Source: a virus. From it: a stretch of DNA of 41,168 nucleotides. Numbering within the stretch: position 1 is the first letter of the stretch; every line of letters starts with the position of its first letter. Below the pieces are notes generated by a model. That model was not told the DNA's origin. It saw only the letters and a program-made list of their open reading frames with translations, and made no database searches. Shown piece by piece: positions 24,670 to 30,252 of this stretch. A program made the position numbers and the translations under genes. Location of the stretch: IMG/VR virus record IMGVR_UViG_3300032893_000130, positions 1-41,168 of that record, one strand, 5' to 3'.

Positions 24670-24988
24670 CCGCTTTCTGTGAAATTTTCTTGCCGAGGCG
24701 TTCTGCGGGTTTTCTGTGGATGGTTAACGGCCTTCTGTGTCACTCCGCGAAAAAGTTGGGTGCCCCGCTTTCTATCTGGCTGATCGTTTTCGGGGACCCC
24801 CGCCGGCGTACCCCCGGTCTATTCCGTTGAAATAAAATATCAAGGGCGCAACTATCTTGCGTGACCGACGTGCCAGCCGGTAGCGATTTGAAACATTGTT
24901 TCACGATTGAAATTATATTGCTCGCCGTAGGGAAATTGCGTGGAAATGTTGAAATATTGTTGCGTGAGGAGAATATGCCCCGCTTTCT
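24670..24988. repeat. Three spaced copies of CCGCTTTCT plus three of TTCTGTG
   Basis: CCGCTTTCT occurs at 24670-24678, 24765-24773 and 24980-24988; the last two are part of an identical 13-mer, TGCCCCGCTTTCT (24761-24773 and 24976-24988). TTCTGTG occurs at 24675-24681, 24712-24718 and 24733-24739, the first overlapping a CCGCTTTCT copy. Such spaced direct repeats suggest binding sites for an initiator or transcription regulator. Confidence 0.5.
24889..24903. promoter_or_regulatory. Perfect 15-bp palindrome, operator candidate
   Basis: TGAAAC-ATT-GTTTCA is a perfect dyad in the A/T-rich control region. It overlaps a possible -35 element (TTGAAA at 24888-24893) for rightward transcription, though no properly spaced -10 box was found. 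Nothing in the window is an obvious cognate repressor, so a host factor or an unknown small phage protein would bind it. Confidence 0.4.
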
Positions 24989-25169
24989 CCTCATGAACGA
25001 ATGATTTAACCCGACATCCTGCTCATATTTATACAAGAGGACAAGATAAAATCAAAGAAAACTACGAAATAGCAATTTAATTTCACACGGAATTAGCGAT
25101 TTGTTTACGCCTACCGTGGCATGATCCATGCGCGCCAAGGAAGGCGCAAGCCAAAGAGGGACACTGAAA

Positions 25170-25373
25170 ATGCGGTATGAAGCGACACACCTAAAAGGTA
25201 ATCGCTACGTTATGCGACCCCAAGGAAGGCTTGGGACGTGCGGCTGGCAAGACGGCGAAGCGTGGCAAGCCGTCTTTCTCAATGCGCGCTCGCCTGCGGA
25301 AGCCCTTCTTAAATTCCACTGTTCCCACAAAGGGAAAGAGCCAATAACGGAGGAAACACATGAGCCCGCATAG
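25170..25373 (+). CDS. Small early protein (67 aa)
   Basis: ATG 25170 follows a GAGGG site; an open frame continues upstream to 25128 but has no ribosome-binding site. The protein starts MRYEATHLKGNRYVMRPQG, with GWQDGEAWQAVFLNARSPAE in the centre. It is the first gene of the rightward block. It is not recognised; early phage genes of this size are often host-takeover proteins, which is inference only. Confidence 0.6.
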   Translation: MRYEATHLKGNRYVMRPQGRLGTCGWQDGEAWQAVFLNARSPAEALLKFHCSHKGKEPITEETHEPA

Positions 25374-25539
25374 CAGCGCCGATACAAGCAAATATCGCTC
25401 TTTGGCCGTGATTCGTGCGGAAGCGGCCGCGCGCCAGGCGCAGATGAACCGTGACTTCGATCGCCAAGAGTTCATCGGCGGAATTGTCATGTTTCTGATC
25501 GCGGCCGGCACGGTTGCCGCTTACTACTTTGGAATCTAA
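25360..25539 (+). CDS. Small tail-anchored membrane protein (59 aa)
   Basis: ATG 25360 has CGGAGGAA upstream inside the end of the previous gene. The first ~37 residues are polar and helical (AEAAARQAQMNRDFDRQEF), followed by one hydrophobic span (IGGIVMFLIAAGTVAAYYFG) to the C-terminus. The topology suggests a cytoplasmic helix anchored in the inner membrane. Function is unknown. Confidence 0.6.
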   Translation: MSPHSSADTSKYRSLAVIRAEAAARQAQMNRDFDRQEFIGGIVMFLIAAGTVAAYYFGI

Positions 25540-25555
25540 GGCCAATTTATAGGAC

Positions 25556-25584
25556 TTGACAGAAGACTTCTTAATTGGTATGTA
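25556..25584 (+). promoter_or_regulatory. Sigma-70-type promoter, rightward
   Basis: TTGACA at 25556-25561 and TATGTA at 25579-25584 are separated by 17 bases. The box pattern TTGACA-N17-TATG is shared with the leftward late promoter upstream of terS. The -10 box overlaps the left arm of the large inverted repeat at 25567-25678, so cruciform formation or protein binding there could block it. Confidence 0.6.
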
Positions 25585-25678
25585 GGCTCCGCCCTATGGG
25601 CCAGCCAGCGGGAACGCGAAGCGTGCCGCCGCGCCCGCGTGGCCCATGAGGCGAGGGAGCCTACATCGAATTAGAAGT
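25567..25678. repeat. 112-bp imperfect inverted repeat with GC-rich branched interior
   Basis: TGTAGGCTCC (25581-25590) pairs with GGAGCCTACA (25656-25665) without mismatch. Inside it TATGGGCCA pairs with TGGCCCATGA after a small bulge, and outside it CTTCTTAATT pairs with AATTAGAAG with one bulge. The core holds further hairpins such as ACGC-GAA-GCGT (25614-25624). It ends two bases before the AGGAGGG ribosome site of the next gene. It could be a structured RNA leader, a terminator/attenuator without T-run, or a DNA cruciform over the promoter. Confidence 0.7.
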
Positions 25679-25691
25679 AAGGAGGGAAGAT

Positions 25692-25850
25692 ATGATCCAT
25701 TTCTATCTGCATCTCAGCGAACGCACGATGCGCGAGCTCCTGGCTGATCCTGAGACACCGGACAAACCGACGTTCGCGGATTTCCGGGCTGCCCTTCGCC
25801 GCGCCGACGAACGCAAATCACGCGAGCAATCGCCAACGCCCAAGGACTAG
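25692..25850 (+). CDS. Small early protein (52 aa)
   Basis: ATG 25692 has an excellent AAGGAGGG site just upstream, next to the large inverted repeat. The protein reads MIHFYLHLSERTMRELLADP then FADFRAALRRADERKSREQS; it is charged and helical. No family is recognised. The strong ribosome site and its structured leader suggest regulated, abundant expression. Confidence 0.6.
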   Translation: MIHFYLHLSERTMRELLADPETPDKPTFADFRAALRRADERKSREQSPTPKD

Positions 25851-25886
25851 CGCAACTTTCGTTCAACAACTCCAAAGGAGGAACAC

Positions 25887-26183
25887 ATGACGCCAGTGAT
25901 TTTCAAATACGAAAAAGGAAGCCGCACGCAAGTCTTTGCGGTGTTCCCGACCTTAGCGGGCGACGATGATCCCGAGACTATGGCCTGCTACGCCCATATA
26001 GGCCAGCATGGCACCGCGCACATGGCTTATGTGCGAGAGTGCCGCCCGGCGCCAACATCAGCCTATATCCCGCTTTTGCAGGAGCTTCAATCGATCGGAT
26101 ACGACGATCTCGTGATCCGATCGAGAATGACGTATAACGACTATCGGACGCGCCGCGATTTTCTGGCACAGAGGAACACATGA
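25887..26183 (+). CDS. Hypothetical early protein (98 aa)
   Basis: The gene has an AAAGGAGGAA site before ATG 25887. The N-terminal half is beta-like (TPVIFKYEKGSRTQVFAVFP, then CYAHIGQHGTAHMAYVRECR), and the second half is LLQELQSIGYDDLVIRSRMT followed by a basic tail. Similar small phage proteins with a QHG...Y motif occur near replication genes but have no known function. The stop overlaps the next ATG (ATGA). Confidence 0.65.
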   Translation: MTPVIFKYEKGSRTQVFAVFPTLAGDDDPETMACYAHIGQHGTAHMAYVRECRPAPTSAYIPLLQELQSIGYDDLVIRSRMTYNDYRTRRDFLAQRNT

Positions 26184-26596
26184 CAATCCGGCGATATGCG
26201 GACATGAGCGTGACACGCGCGGCCGATCGTGAAGCCATGGCGCGGCGGATAGAGGAAATCGCGGCCGACGAAGGCGCACAATGTGAGCGTGATGATTGTG
26301 TGGGTAAGCGGGAAATTGTCCTGCGGATCACGGCCGCGCGGAATTTACAGGTTCATATCACGCTCGACGGTGATTCCGCTCAGGATCGAAGTGGGACGTT
26401 CTGCCTGCCATGGTGCATCCATTGGTCAGCAGAAGAAGTTATTAAGCTGTCGGATGCTTTTGGCGAGTGCCAGCAGTCCGAAGTCAATCGGTTCCACCGC
26501 CGGAAGTGTACGGCTTTCGCTGACGGCTTCAATATCCTACAGGAAAAACTCTGCAAAGGTCTGATGATGGCCAAGGACGGGAGTGCCTTTCTATGA
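26180..26596 (+). CDS. Hypothetical protein (138 aa)
   Basis: The gene is coupled by ATGA to both neighbours. The protein has five or six Cys residues, several in the pairs CERDDC and CLPWC, and a pattern (VLRITAARNLQVHITLDGDS, then GTFCLPWCIHWSAE) resembling small beta-barrel phage proteins. A metal site is possible but the spacing is not a standard zinc finger. Function is unknown. Confidence 0.6.
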   Translation: MTIRRYADMSVTRAADREAMARRIEEIAADEGAQCERDDCVGKREIVLRITAARNLQVHITLDGDSAQDRSGTFCLPWCIHWSAEEVIKLSDAFGECQQSEVNRFHRRKCTAFADGFNILQEKLCKGLMMAKDGSAFL

Positions 26597-26961
26597 CAAT
26601 CCGCTCAAATGACTGGTGGTGCCAAGCGACGCAAGCCGACATGCTCGCCGAGGTCCGCCGCTTCCTGGACACGCAACCCCCGCATCGTGCGCTGACAACC
26701 GTGCTGCTTGTGGAGCGGGTTTACCCGGAAGCCACGGCGCGCGGCGGCGGTATCAACGCGCGCAAGGCGCTGTTCAGATTGCTCATGCGCCGCGCCGAGA
26801 TTGATCTTGCCGGCTACTTCACACGCAGTCCTGAGATCACGACGAGCTTCGGACGGAAGCGTCCCTATGTGTGGCACGCCTTCGACCCAACATGCCCCCG
26901 GTGCAATGGCACCGGGAAACTGCCGGCACTAACCCGAACTTCGACCGCGACCGATTCTTAG
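26593..26961 (+). CDS. Hypothetical protein with C-terminal CxxC segment (122 aa)
   Basis: The gene is coupled to the previous one by ATGA. A mostly helical N-terminal domain (ADMLAEVRRFLDTQPPHRAL, then ARKALFRLLMRRAEIDLAGY) precedes a short C-terminal CPRCNGTGK motif, a half zinc-ribbon of DnaJ type with only one Cys pair. A winged-helix-like DNA-binding role is conceivable. No family is recognised. Confidence 0.6.
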   Translation: MTIRSNDWWCQATQADMLAEVRRFLDTQPPHRALTTVLLVERVYPEATARGGGINARKALFRLLMRRAEIDLAGYFTRSPEITTSFGRKRPYVWHAFDPTCPRCNGTGKLPALTRTSTATDS

Positions 26962-26974
26962 CGGCCTGTCGCAT

Positions 26975-27100
26975 ATGACGCGAGCGCTCACCCTCATGCT
27001 GTCGGTGTTCCTGCTTGGCACGCTTCTCACTGGCCAAGCCGGGATCGCGCTGATAGCATGGGGGTTGCTCTACAAACATCAAACGGGGAACTGGAAATGA
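26975..27100 (+). CDS. Small membrane protein (41 aa)
   Basis: MTRALTLMLSVFLLGTLLTG then QAGIALIAWGLLYKHQTGNWK gives two closely spaced hydrophobic segments, or one long span. The stop overlaps the next start as ATGATG. The upstream ribosome site is weak, so translation is probably coupled to the gene before. Confidence 0.5.
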   Translation: MTRALTLMLSVFLLGTLLTGQAGIALIAWGLLYKHQTGNWK

Positions 27101-27189
27101 TGACCTTGGCGGAAACCGCACTCGTCGGCTTGACGGCGATCATTCTCGGAATCGACGCTGGCGTTTACCTGTTCCAACTCTTTCACTGA
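27097..27189 (+). CDS. Tiny membrane peptide (30 aa)
   Basis: ATG 27097 (or 27100) overlaps the previous stop. The peptide MMTLAETALVGLTAIILGID followed by AGVYLFQLFH is a single membrane span. Three small membrane-peptide genes occur in this early block, which points to early membrane remodelling or superinfection exclusion; this is inference. Confidence 0.5.
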   Translation: MMTLAETALVGLTAIILGIDAGVYLFQLFH

Positions 27190-27209
27190 AACCAACGGAG
27201 GAGCTATCT

Positions 27210-27815
27210 ATGACACTTCTTTACAAACTGACGGACGAAAACGGTCAAACCTACAACAAGACACAATGGGCCGAAGGCACAACGCATACAACCAATGGCG
27301 AGGGCGACCTTTGTGGGCCGGGATGGATTCATGCCTATACCGATCCGCTGCTTGCGGTTCTTCTCAATCCACTCCACGCCAATTTCAGAAGCCCAATTAT
27401 GTGGGAGGCAGAAGGGGAGATCGGAAAAACCGATAACGGCCTGAAGGTCGGAACGACCAAACTCACGACGCTACGGAAAATTCCTCTGCCGGAAATCACG
27501 CGGGAGCAACGTATCACCTTCGCAATTCTGTGTGTCAAAGAAGTCTGCTCCAACCAAAATTGGAACAAATGGGCTGATTGCTGGCTGAACGGAACGGACA
27601 GAACTGAAAAGGCGGCGGCGGCGTGGGCGGCGGCGGCGGCGGAGGCGGCGGCGGAGGCGAGGGCGGCGGCGGCGGAGGCGGCGGCGAGGGCGGCGGTGGC
27701 GGTGGCGGGGATGGCGGCTAAACAGCCATCAGATTTAGCCTCTATTGCCCGAAAAGCCGTGTCTCAAGAAACTGGCAGAAACCACCGCAGCGACTTGCCG
27801 GAGCCGCTGACATAG
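27210..27815 (+). CDS. DUF7666-type protein with Ala-rich low-complexity tail (201 aa)
   Basis: ATG 27210 has CGGAGGAG upstream. Residues 1-125 match a phage/bacterial domain with the signature GDLCGPGWIHAYTDPLLAVL, then LKVGTTKLTTLRKIPLPEIT, FAILCVKEV and WADCWLNGTDR; I believe this is the DUF7666 family, function unknown. Residues about 133-170 are an Ala/Glu/Arg run encoded by a GGC-repeat tract, a known variable tail in this family (AAWAAAAAEAAAEA). The last 17 codons overlap the convergent primase-helicase gene by 52 bases. Repeat-length change by slippage would alter the helix length without breaking the frame when it occurs in triplets. Confidence 0.7.
   Translation: MTLLYKLTDENGQTYNKTQWAEGTTHTTNGEGDLCGPGWIHAYTDPLLAVLLNPLHANFRSPIMWEAEGEIGKTDNGLKVGTTKLTTLRKIPLPEITREQRITFAILCVKEVCSNQNWNKWADCWLNGTDRTEKAAAAWAAAAAEAAAEARAAAAEAAARAAVAVAGMAAKQPSDLASIARKAVSQETGRNHRSDLPEPLT
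27611..27717 (+). repeat. GGC/GAG trinucleotide repeat tract, G-rich
   Basis: About 107 bases are almost only GGC, GAG and GTG triplets with repeated GG and GGG runs on the plus strand, encoding the Ala-rich segment of the 201-aa protein. There are many adjacent GG runs, so G-quadruplex formation on the plus strand is plausible. It is a likely site of replication slippage. Confidence 0.85.
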
Positions 27816-29677
27816 GCTTCCAGGCGCCCTGTCGCAAAGCGGCTCAGGTGGCGCACAGAACGCCGTATGGCCGCTTCCCGCGCCTCTGGCGTATCATCCT
27901 GGACGACCGGCACCAAGTGGCTGGCGAGGACTGTGGTGGTCACGGACGCTGCCTCTCCGACCGCGCCGAGTTCTCGTAGGGCGTGACCGATCACACCGGG
28001 AGAATAGGCGTCTTCCTGCCGTGTCATGCGCTGGTAGTCACCACGCTCGATCGGATAGAAGACAAGGGAGGGTCCGGTCAACCGACCCTCGAATGTCCAA
28101 GGCTTATCCGCTTCCGCCGCATTTCTCTGGTCGAGCACGTTGAGCGCCACCAACATGCTCTTTTCATGGCGAACGACTTCGAGCGTGGTATCGCAGTCGC
28201 CGTCAAACACATTCGACCCGCGCCCACCACGCCCGCTATCCTTGCCGGTATGGCGGATGACGATCACTGTGCAGCCAAGTGCTTCGCGGACGGTATCGCA
28301 CGCCTCACTGAATAGCCCCATGTCTCGAGCGTTGTTCTCGTCGAGCCCGCGCATGGCGCGTGTCATCGTGTCGAGCACCACGACGCCCGGATTGATCCCG
28401 CGCGCCTTGACCTCGGCGATCAGTTCCTTCGCTTCCTCGGCGAACATGGCCTTGGGAACGGCTGCAACAGTGTAGAACGGGAAATCCTCGCCGACGCCGC
28501 GCGCCAGGCGCCATGCCGGAACATGCTCAAGACCGAACGTGCTGGCGTTCTCGCCCACGGCATAGACGACCGGGCGGCTCTCGGGTGTGAACCCGAACGT
28601 CTCGCGCCCGCTGGCGATGCCAAGCGCCAGATCGAGCGCCAAGAACGTCTTGAACGATTTCTGCCGGCCGATGATCTGGACGACGCCCTTCTCGGGGATC
28701 AGTCCAGGGATGATCCAGCTAGGCGGTTTCAGCGCAGCCGGGAGTTCCGTGAGTGCGTGCGGATAGAAGCGGCTCGGCTTTTTCTGTGTTTGAGAAAGTT
28801 CCTCGGGTCGTAGGCTGGCTACGATATGCGAGAATATTTCCGCTGCCGGGGGAACCGCCCACGCGCCAATGTCGTTCTGCATGTAGTCGGCAGCGTTCTG
28901 CACCTTGACGGCGAGTTCGTCTTCCGACCACGGAGGTTGGCAATGCGGATTCCACTCGTCGCGCAGGAGTTCCCACGCTTTCGCAGGCGATATGCCTAGC
29001 TGGAGGATTTCACAGGCGATGCGGTAAGTCTGGTCGTCTCCGCCTGCCCCTTCAATGGCGACTGCCCCAACTTCGACTTGTATTTGCAGAGATCGCTTAG
29101 CTCGTTCCACATTTCCGGGCTCATCCAGCGATATGGAGTGTTCTGCAACTCGCTGAGCAATTCTAGATGCAAGCTGGCGTGGTATCCATTCTGGTCCAGC
29201 CGCGATGTCTTCGCTCTCGTTGGCATAGGTGTATTCCTTTCCATTGACGACTGATGGCGGCACGAGCACATAACCACCCTCGCCGCGCGTGTCGAGTTTC
29301 GGACCGAGCTTGCCGACCGACGATCGGCACGAGCCGGCGAACCAATAGTGCGTGTGGGCCGGCCCTCTCGGCGTCTGGATGGCGAGCGTCGGGGGTAACG
29401 CTCCAAATTCCAGTTCGAGCCGCGCCAGCGACTCTGCACCAAGAGGACCGTCCACGTCGAGGACCCACATGGCCGTCGGTCCTGGACTTATGCCAATGTT
29501 GTAGTCGGCTTCTTTCCACCATTGGTCAATTTTTTCGAGATCGGTTGTCGCTGCGTAGAGACCATTCGCGCACGCAGGCTCTTTCCCGTTCGGAACACAC
29601 GGGAAGACGTAAAATCCTGCCTGCGCCCAGGAACGGGCGGCTTCGTGCAGCGCACTGCGGAAGGTCTTGACGGCCAT
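27764..29677 (-). CDS. Primase-polymerase / RepA-like helicase fusion (637 aa)
   Basis: Residues about 10-165 are a prim-pol domain: GFYVFPCVPNGKEP, WVLDVDG with paired Asp (74 and 76), THYWF at 109-113 and DTRGEGGYVLVPPS at 129-142. The C-terminal half is a RecA-type, RepA-like hexameric helicase: GRQKSFKT (337-344) as Walker A and GVVVLDTMTRAMRG near 428-440 as Walker B, then VIVIRHTGKD. It would unwind and prime the fork for the phage polymerase. It is the only sizeable gene of the right block on the minus strand, divergent from the SprT-like gene and convergent with the 201-aa gene. Its start is ATG 29677 with weak Shine-Dalgarno. The unusual orientation suggests separate control. Confidence 0.88.
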   Translation of the reverse strand: MAVKTFRSALHEAARSWAQAGFYVFPCVPNGKEPACANGLYAATTDLEKIDQWWKEADYNIGISPGPTAMWVLDVDGPLGAESLARLELEFGALPPTLAIQTPRGPAHTHYWFAGSCRSSVGKLGPKLDTRGEGGYVLVPPSVVNGKEYTYANESEDIAAGPEWIPRQLASRIAQRVAEHSISLDEPGNVERAKRSLQIQVEVGAVAIEGAGGDDQTYRIACEILQLGISPAKAWELLRDEWNPHCQPPWSEDELAVKVQNAADYMQNDIGAWAVPPAAEIFSHIVASLRPEELSQTQKKPSRFYPHALTELPAALKPPSWIIPGLIPEKGVVQIIGRQKSFKTFLALDLALGIASGRETFGFTPESRPVVYAVGENASTFGLEHVPAWRLARGVGEDFPFYTVAAVPKAMFAEEAKELIAEVKARGINPGVVVLDTMTRAMRGLDENNARDMGLFSEACDTVREALGCTVIVIRHTGKDSGRGGRGSNVFDGDCDTTLEVVRHEKSMLVALNVLDQRNAAEADKPWTFEGRLTGPSLVFYPIERGDYQRMTRQEDAYSPGVIGHALRELGAVGEAASVTTTVLASHLVPVVQDDTPEAREAAIRRSVRHLSRFATGRLEAYVSGSGKSLRWFLPVS

Positions 29678-29696
29678 GTCCCGGTGAGGCTATACA
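29667..29696 (+). promoter_or_regulatory. Rightward sigma-70-type promoter for the replication operon
   Basis: TTGACG at 29667-29672 and TATACA at 29691-29696 are 18 bases apart. The -35 box is inside the first codons of the divergent primase gene. A start near 29703 makes ATG 29720, not ATG 29699, the first usable codon of the SprT-like gene. Confidence 0.6.
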
Positions 29697-29716
29697 CAAT
29701 GAAACGGAGTTTGCAA
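29689..29716 (-). promoter_or_regulatory. Possible leftward promoter for the primase-helicase
   Basis: On the minus strand TTGCAA (29716-29711) and TATAGC (29694-29689) are 16 bases apart. The -10 box shares the TATA core with the rightward promoter, so the two would compete for RNA polymerase. Confidence 0.4.
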
Positions 29717-29719
29717 GTC

Positions 29720-30076
29720 ATGGCCGGCCTGCACCTTACGCCCGACATTGTGATTGCGGCTTACGAGCTATTGCGGACAACCCCGCCTTTCCGGGGCTGG
29801 CGTCTTCCGCACGCGGACGAAGTGCGCTTCCGCATTGTCGCCGATCGCGGCGCTTACGGCACGCACCGCGTGGATGCCAGCGGCCACGAGATCAGCATCA
29901 GCCACCGCAACGCTCACCACATCGACACGCTCCTGCGCGTGATGGCGCACGAGATGTGCCACATGCAGGAAATCCGGCTTGGCTTCAAACGCAACGACGT
30001 GGTGCATGGCGCGCTGTTTCAACGACTGGCCGACAAGGTTTGCAAGTATCACAACTTCGACAGAGGGGCGTTCTGA
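29720..30076 (+). CDS. SprT-like zinc metalloprotease (118 aa)
   Basis: I place the start at ATG 29720, with GGAG ten bases upstream and a promoter -10 box at 29691-29696; ATG 29699 would fall before the predicted transcript. The HExxH motif AHEMCHMQE is at residues 76-84, with a downstream His96 in VVHGALF that could complete the zinc site, as in SprT/Spartan proteases. There is no signal peptide. Spartan-type enzymes digest DNA-protein crosslinks; in phages the target is not established, but the gene begins the replication operon. The protein is short, consisting of little more than the catalytic domain. Confidence 0.75.
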   Translation: MAGLHLTPDIVIAAYELLRTTPPFRGWRLPHADEVRFRIVADRGAYGTHRVDASGHEISISHRNAHHIDTLLRVMAHEMCHMQEIRLGFKRNDVVHGALFQRLADKVCKYHNFDRGAF

Positions 30077-30252
30077 TGTTTTATGTTGGTTGTGCGATCC
30101 TACCTTTTTTAGGGGCATTTCAGCTTTTTTGTGTTGATTACGGGTTTCGGGGGTATATGAAATTTTTTGCCCTCCGTCGTGCGTGGTCCTTATTTTTGAT
30201 GTTAGAAATTCTGGCGTTCTGTTTTGCCGGGCTGTATTTTTTTACCCGATGA
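30076..30252 (+). CDS. Small membrane protein (58 aa)
   Basis: The ATG shares a base with the previous stop, and the stop overlaps the helicase ATG as ATGA. Two hydrophobic spans (FYVGCAILPFLGAFQLF and SLFLMLEILAFCFAGLYFFT) flank a short basic loop. The segment is T-rich and differs in base use from the flanking genes. Function is unknown. Confidence 0.6.
   Translation: MFYVGCAILPFLGAFQLFCVDYGFRGYMKFFALRRAWSLFLMLEILAFCFAGLYFFTR

Larger units (their letters stand above)
24604..25169. other. AT-rich non-coding control region between late and early operons
   Basis: This 566-base stretch has no convincing gene; a 98-codon minus-strand reading at 24740-25036 lacks coding character. It contains the late promoter, three CCGCTTTCT motifs, three TTCTGTG motifs and a perfect palindrome, and becomes strongly A/T-rich from about 24825 to 25110. 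Divergent transcription away from it, repeats and A/T-richness make it the best candidate for both the early/late switch region and a replication origin. Confidence 0.6.

Noticed and set aside
24740-25036. 98-codon minus-strand frame in the control region
   Set aside because: No ribosome site, no family, crosses the repeat motifs and palindrome, and A/T-rich codon use looks non-coding.
24604-25169. CRISPR-like array
   Set aside because: The repeated motifs are only 7-13 bases and their spacing is irregular; no direct repeat-spacer pattern exists here or elsewhere in the window.
25567-25678. Insertion sequence or MITE
   Set aside because: No transposase is present and no flanking target-site duplication could be identified; the arms are imperfect, so a regulatory structure is the more economical reading.
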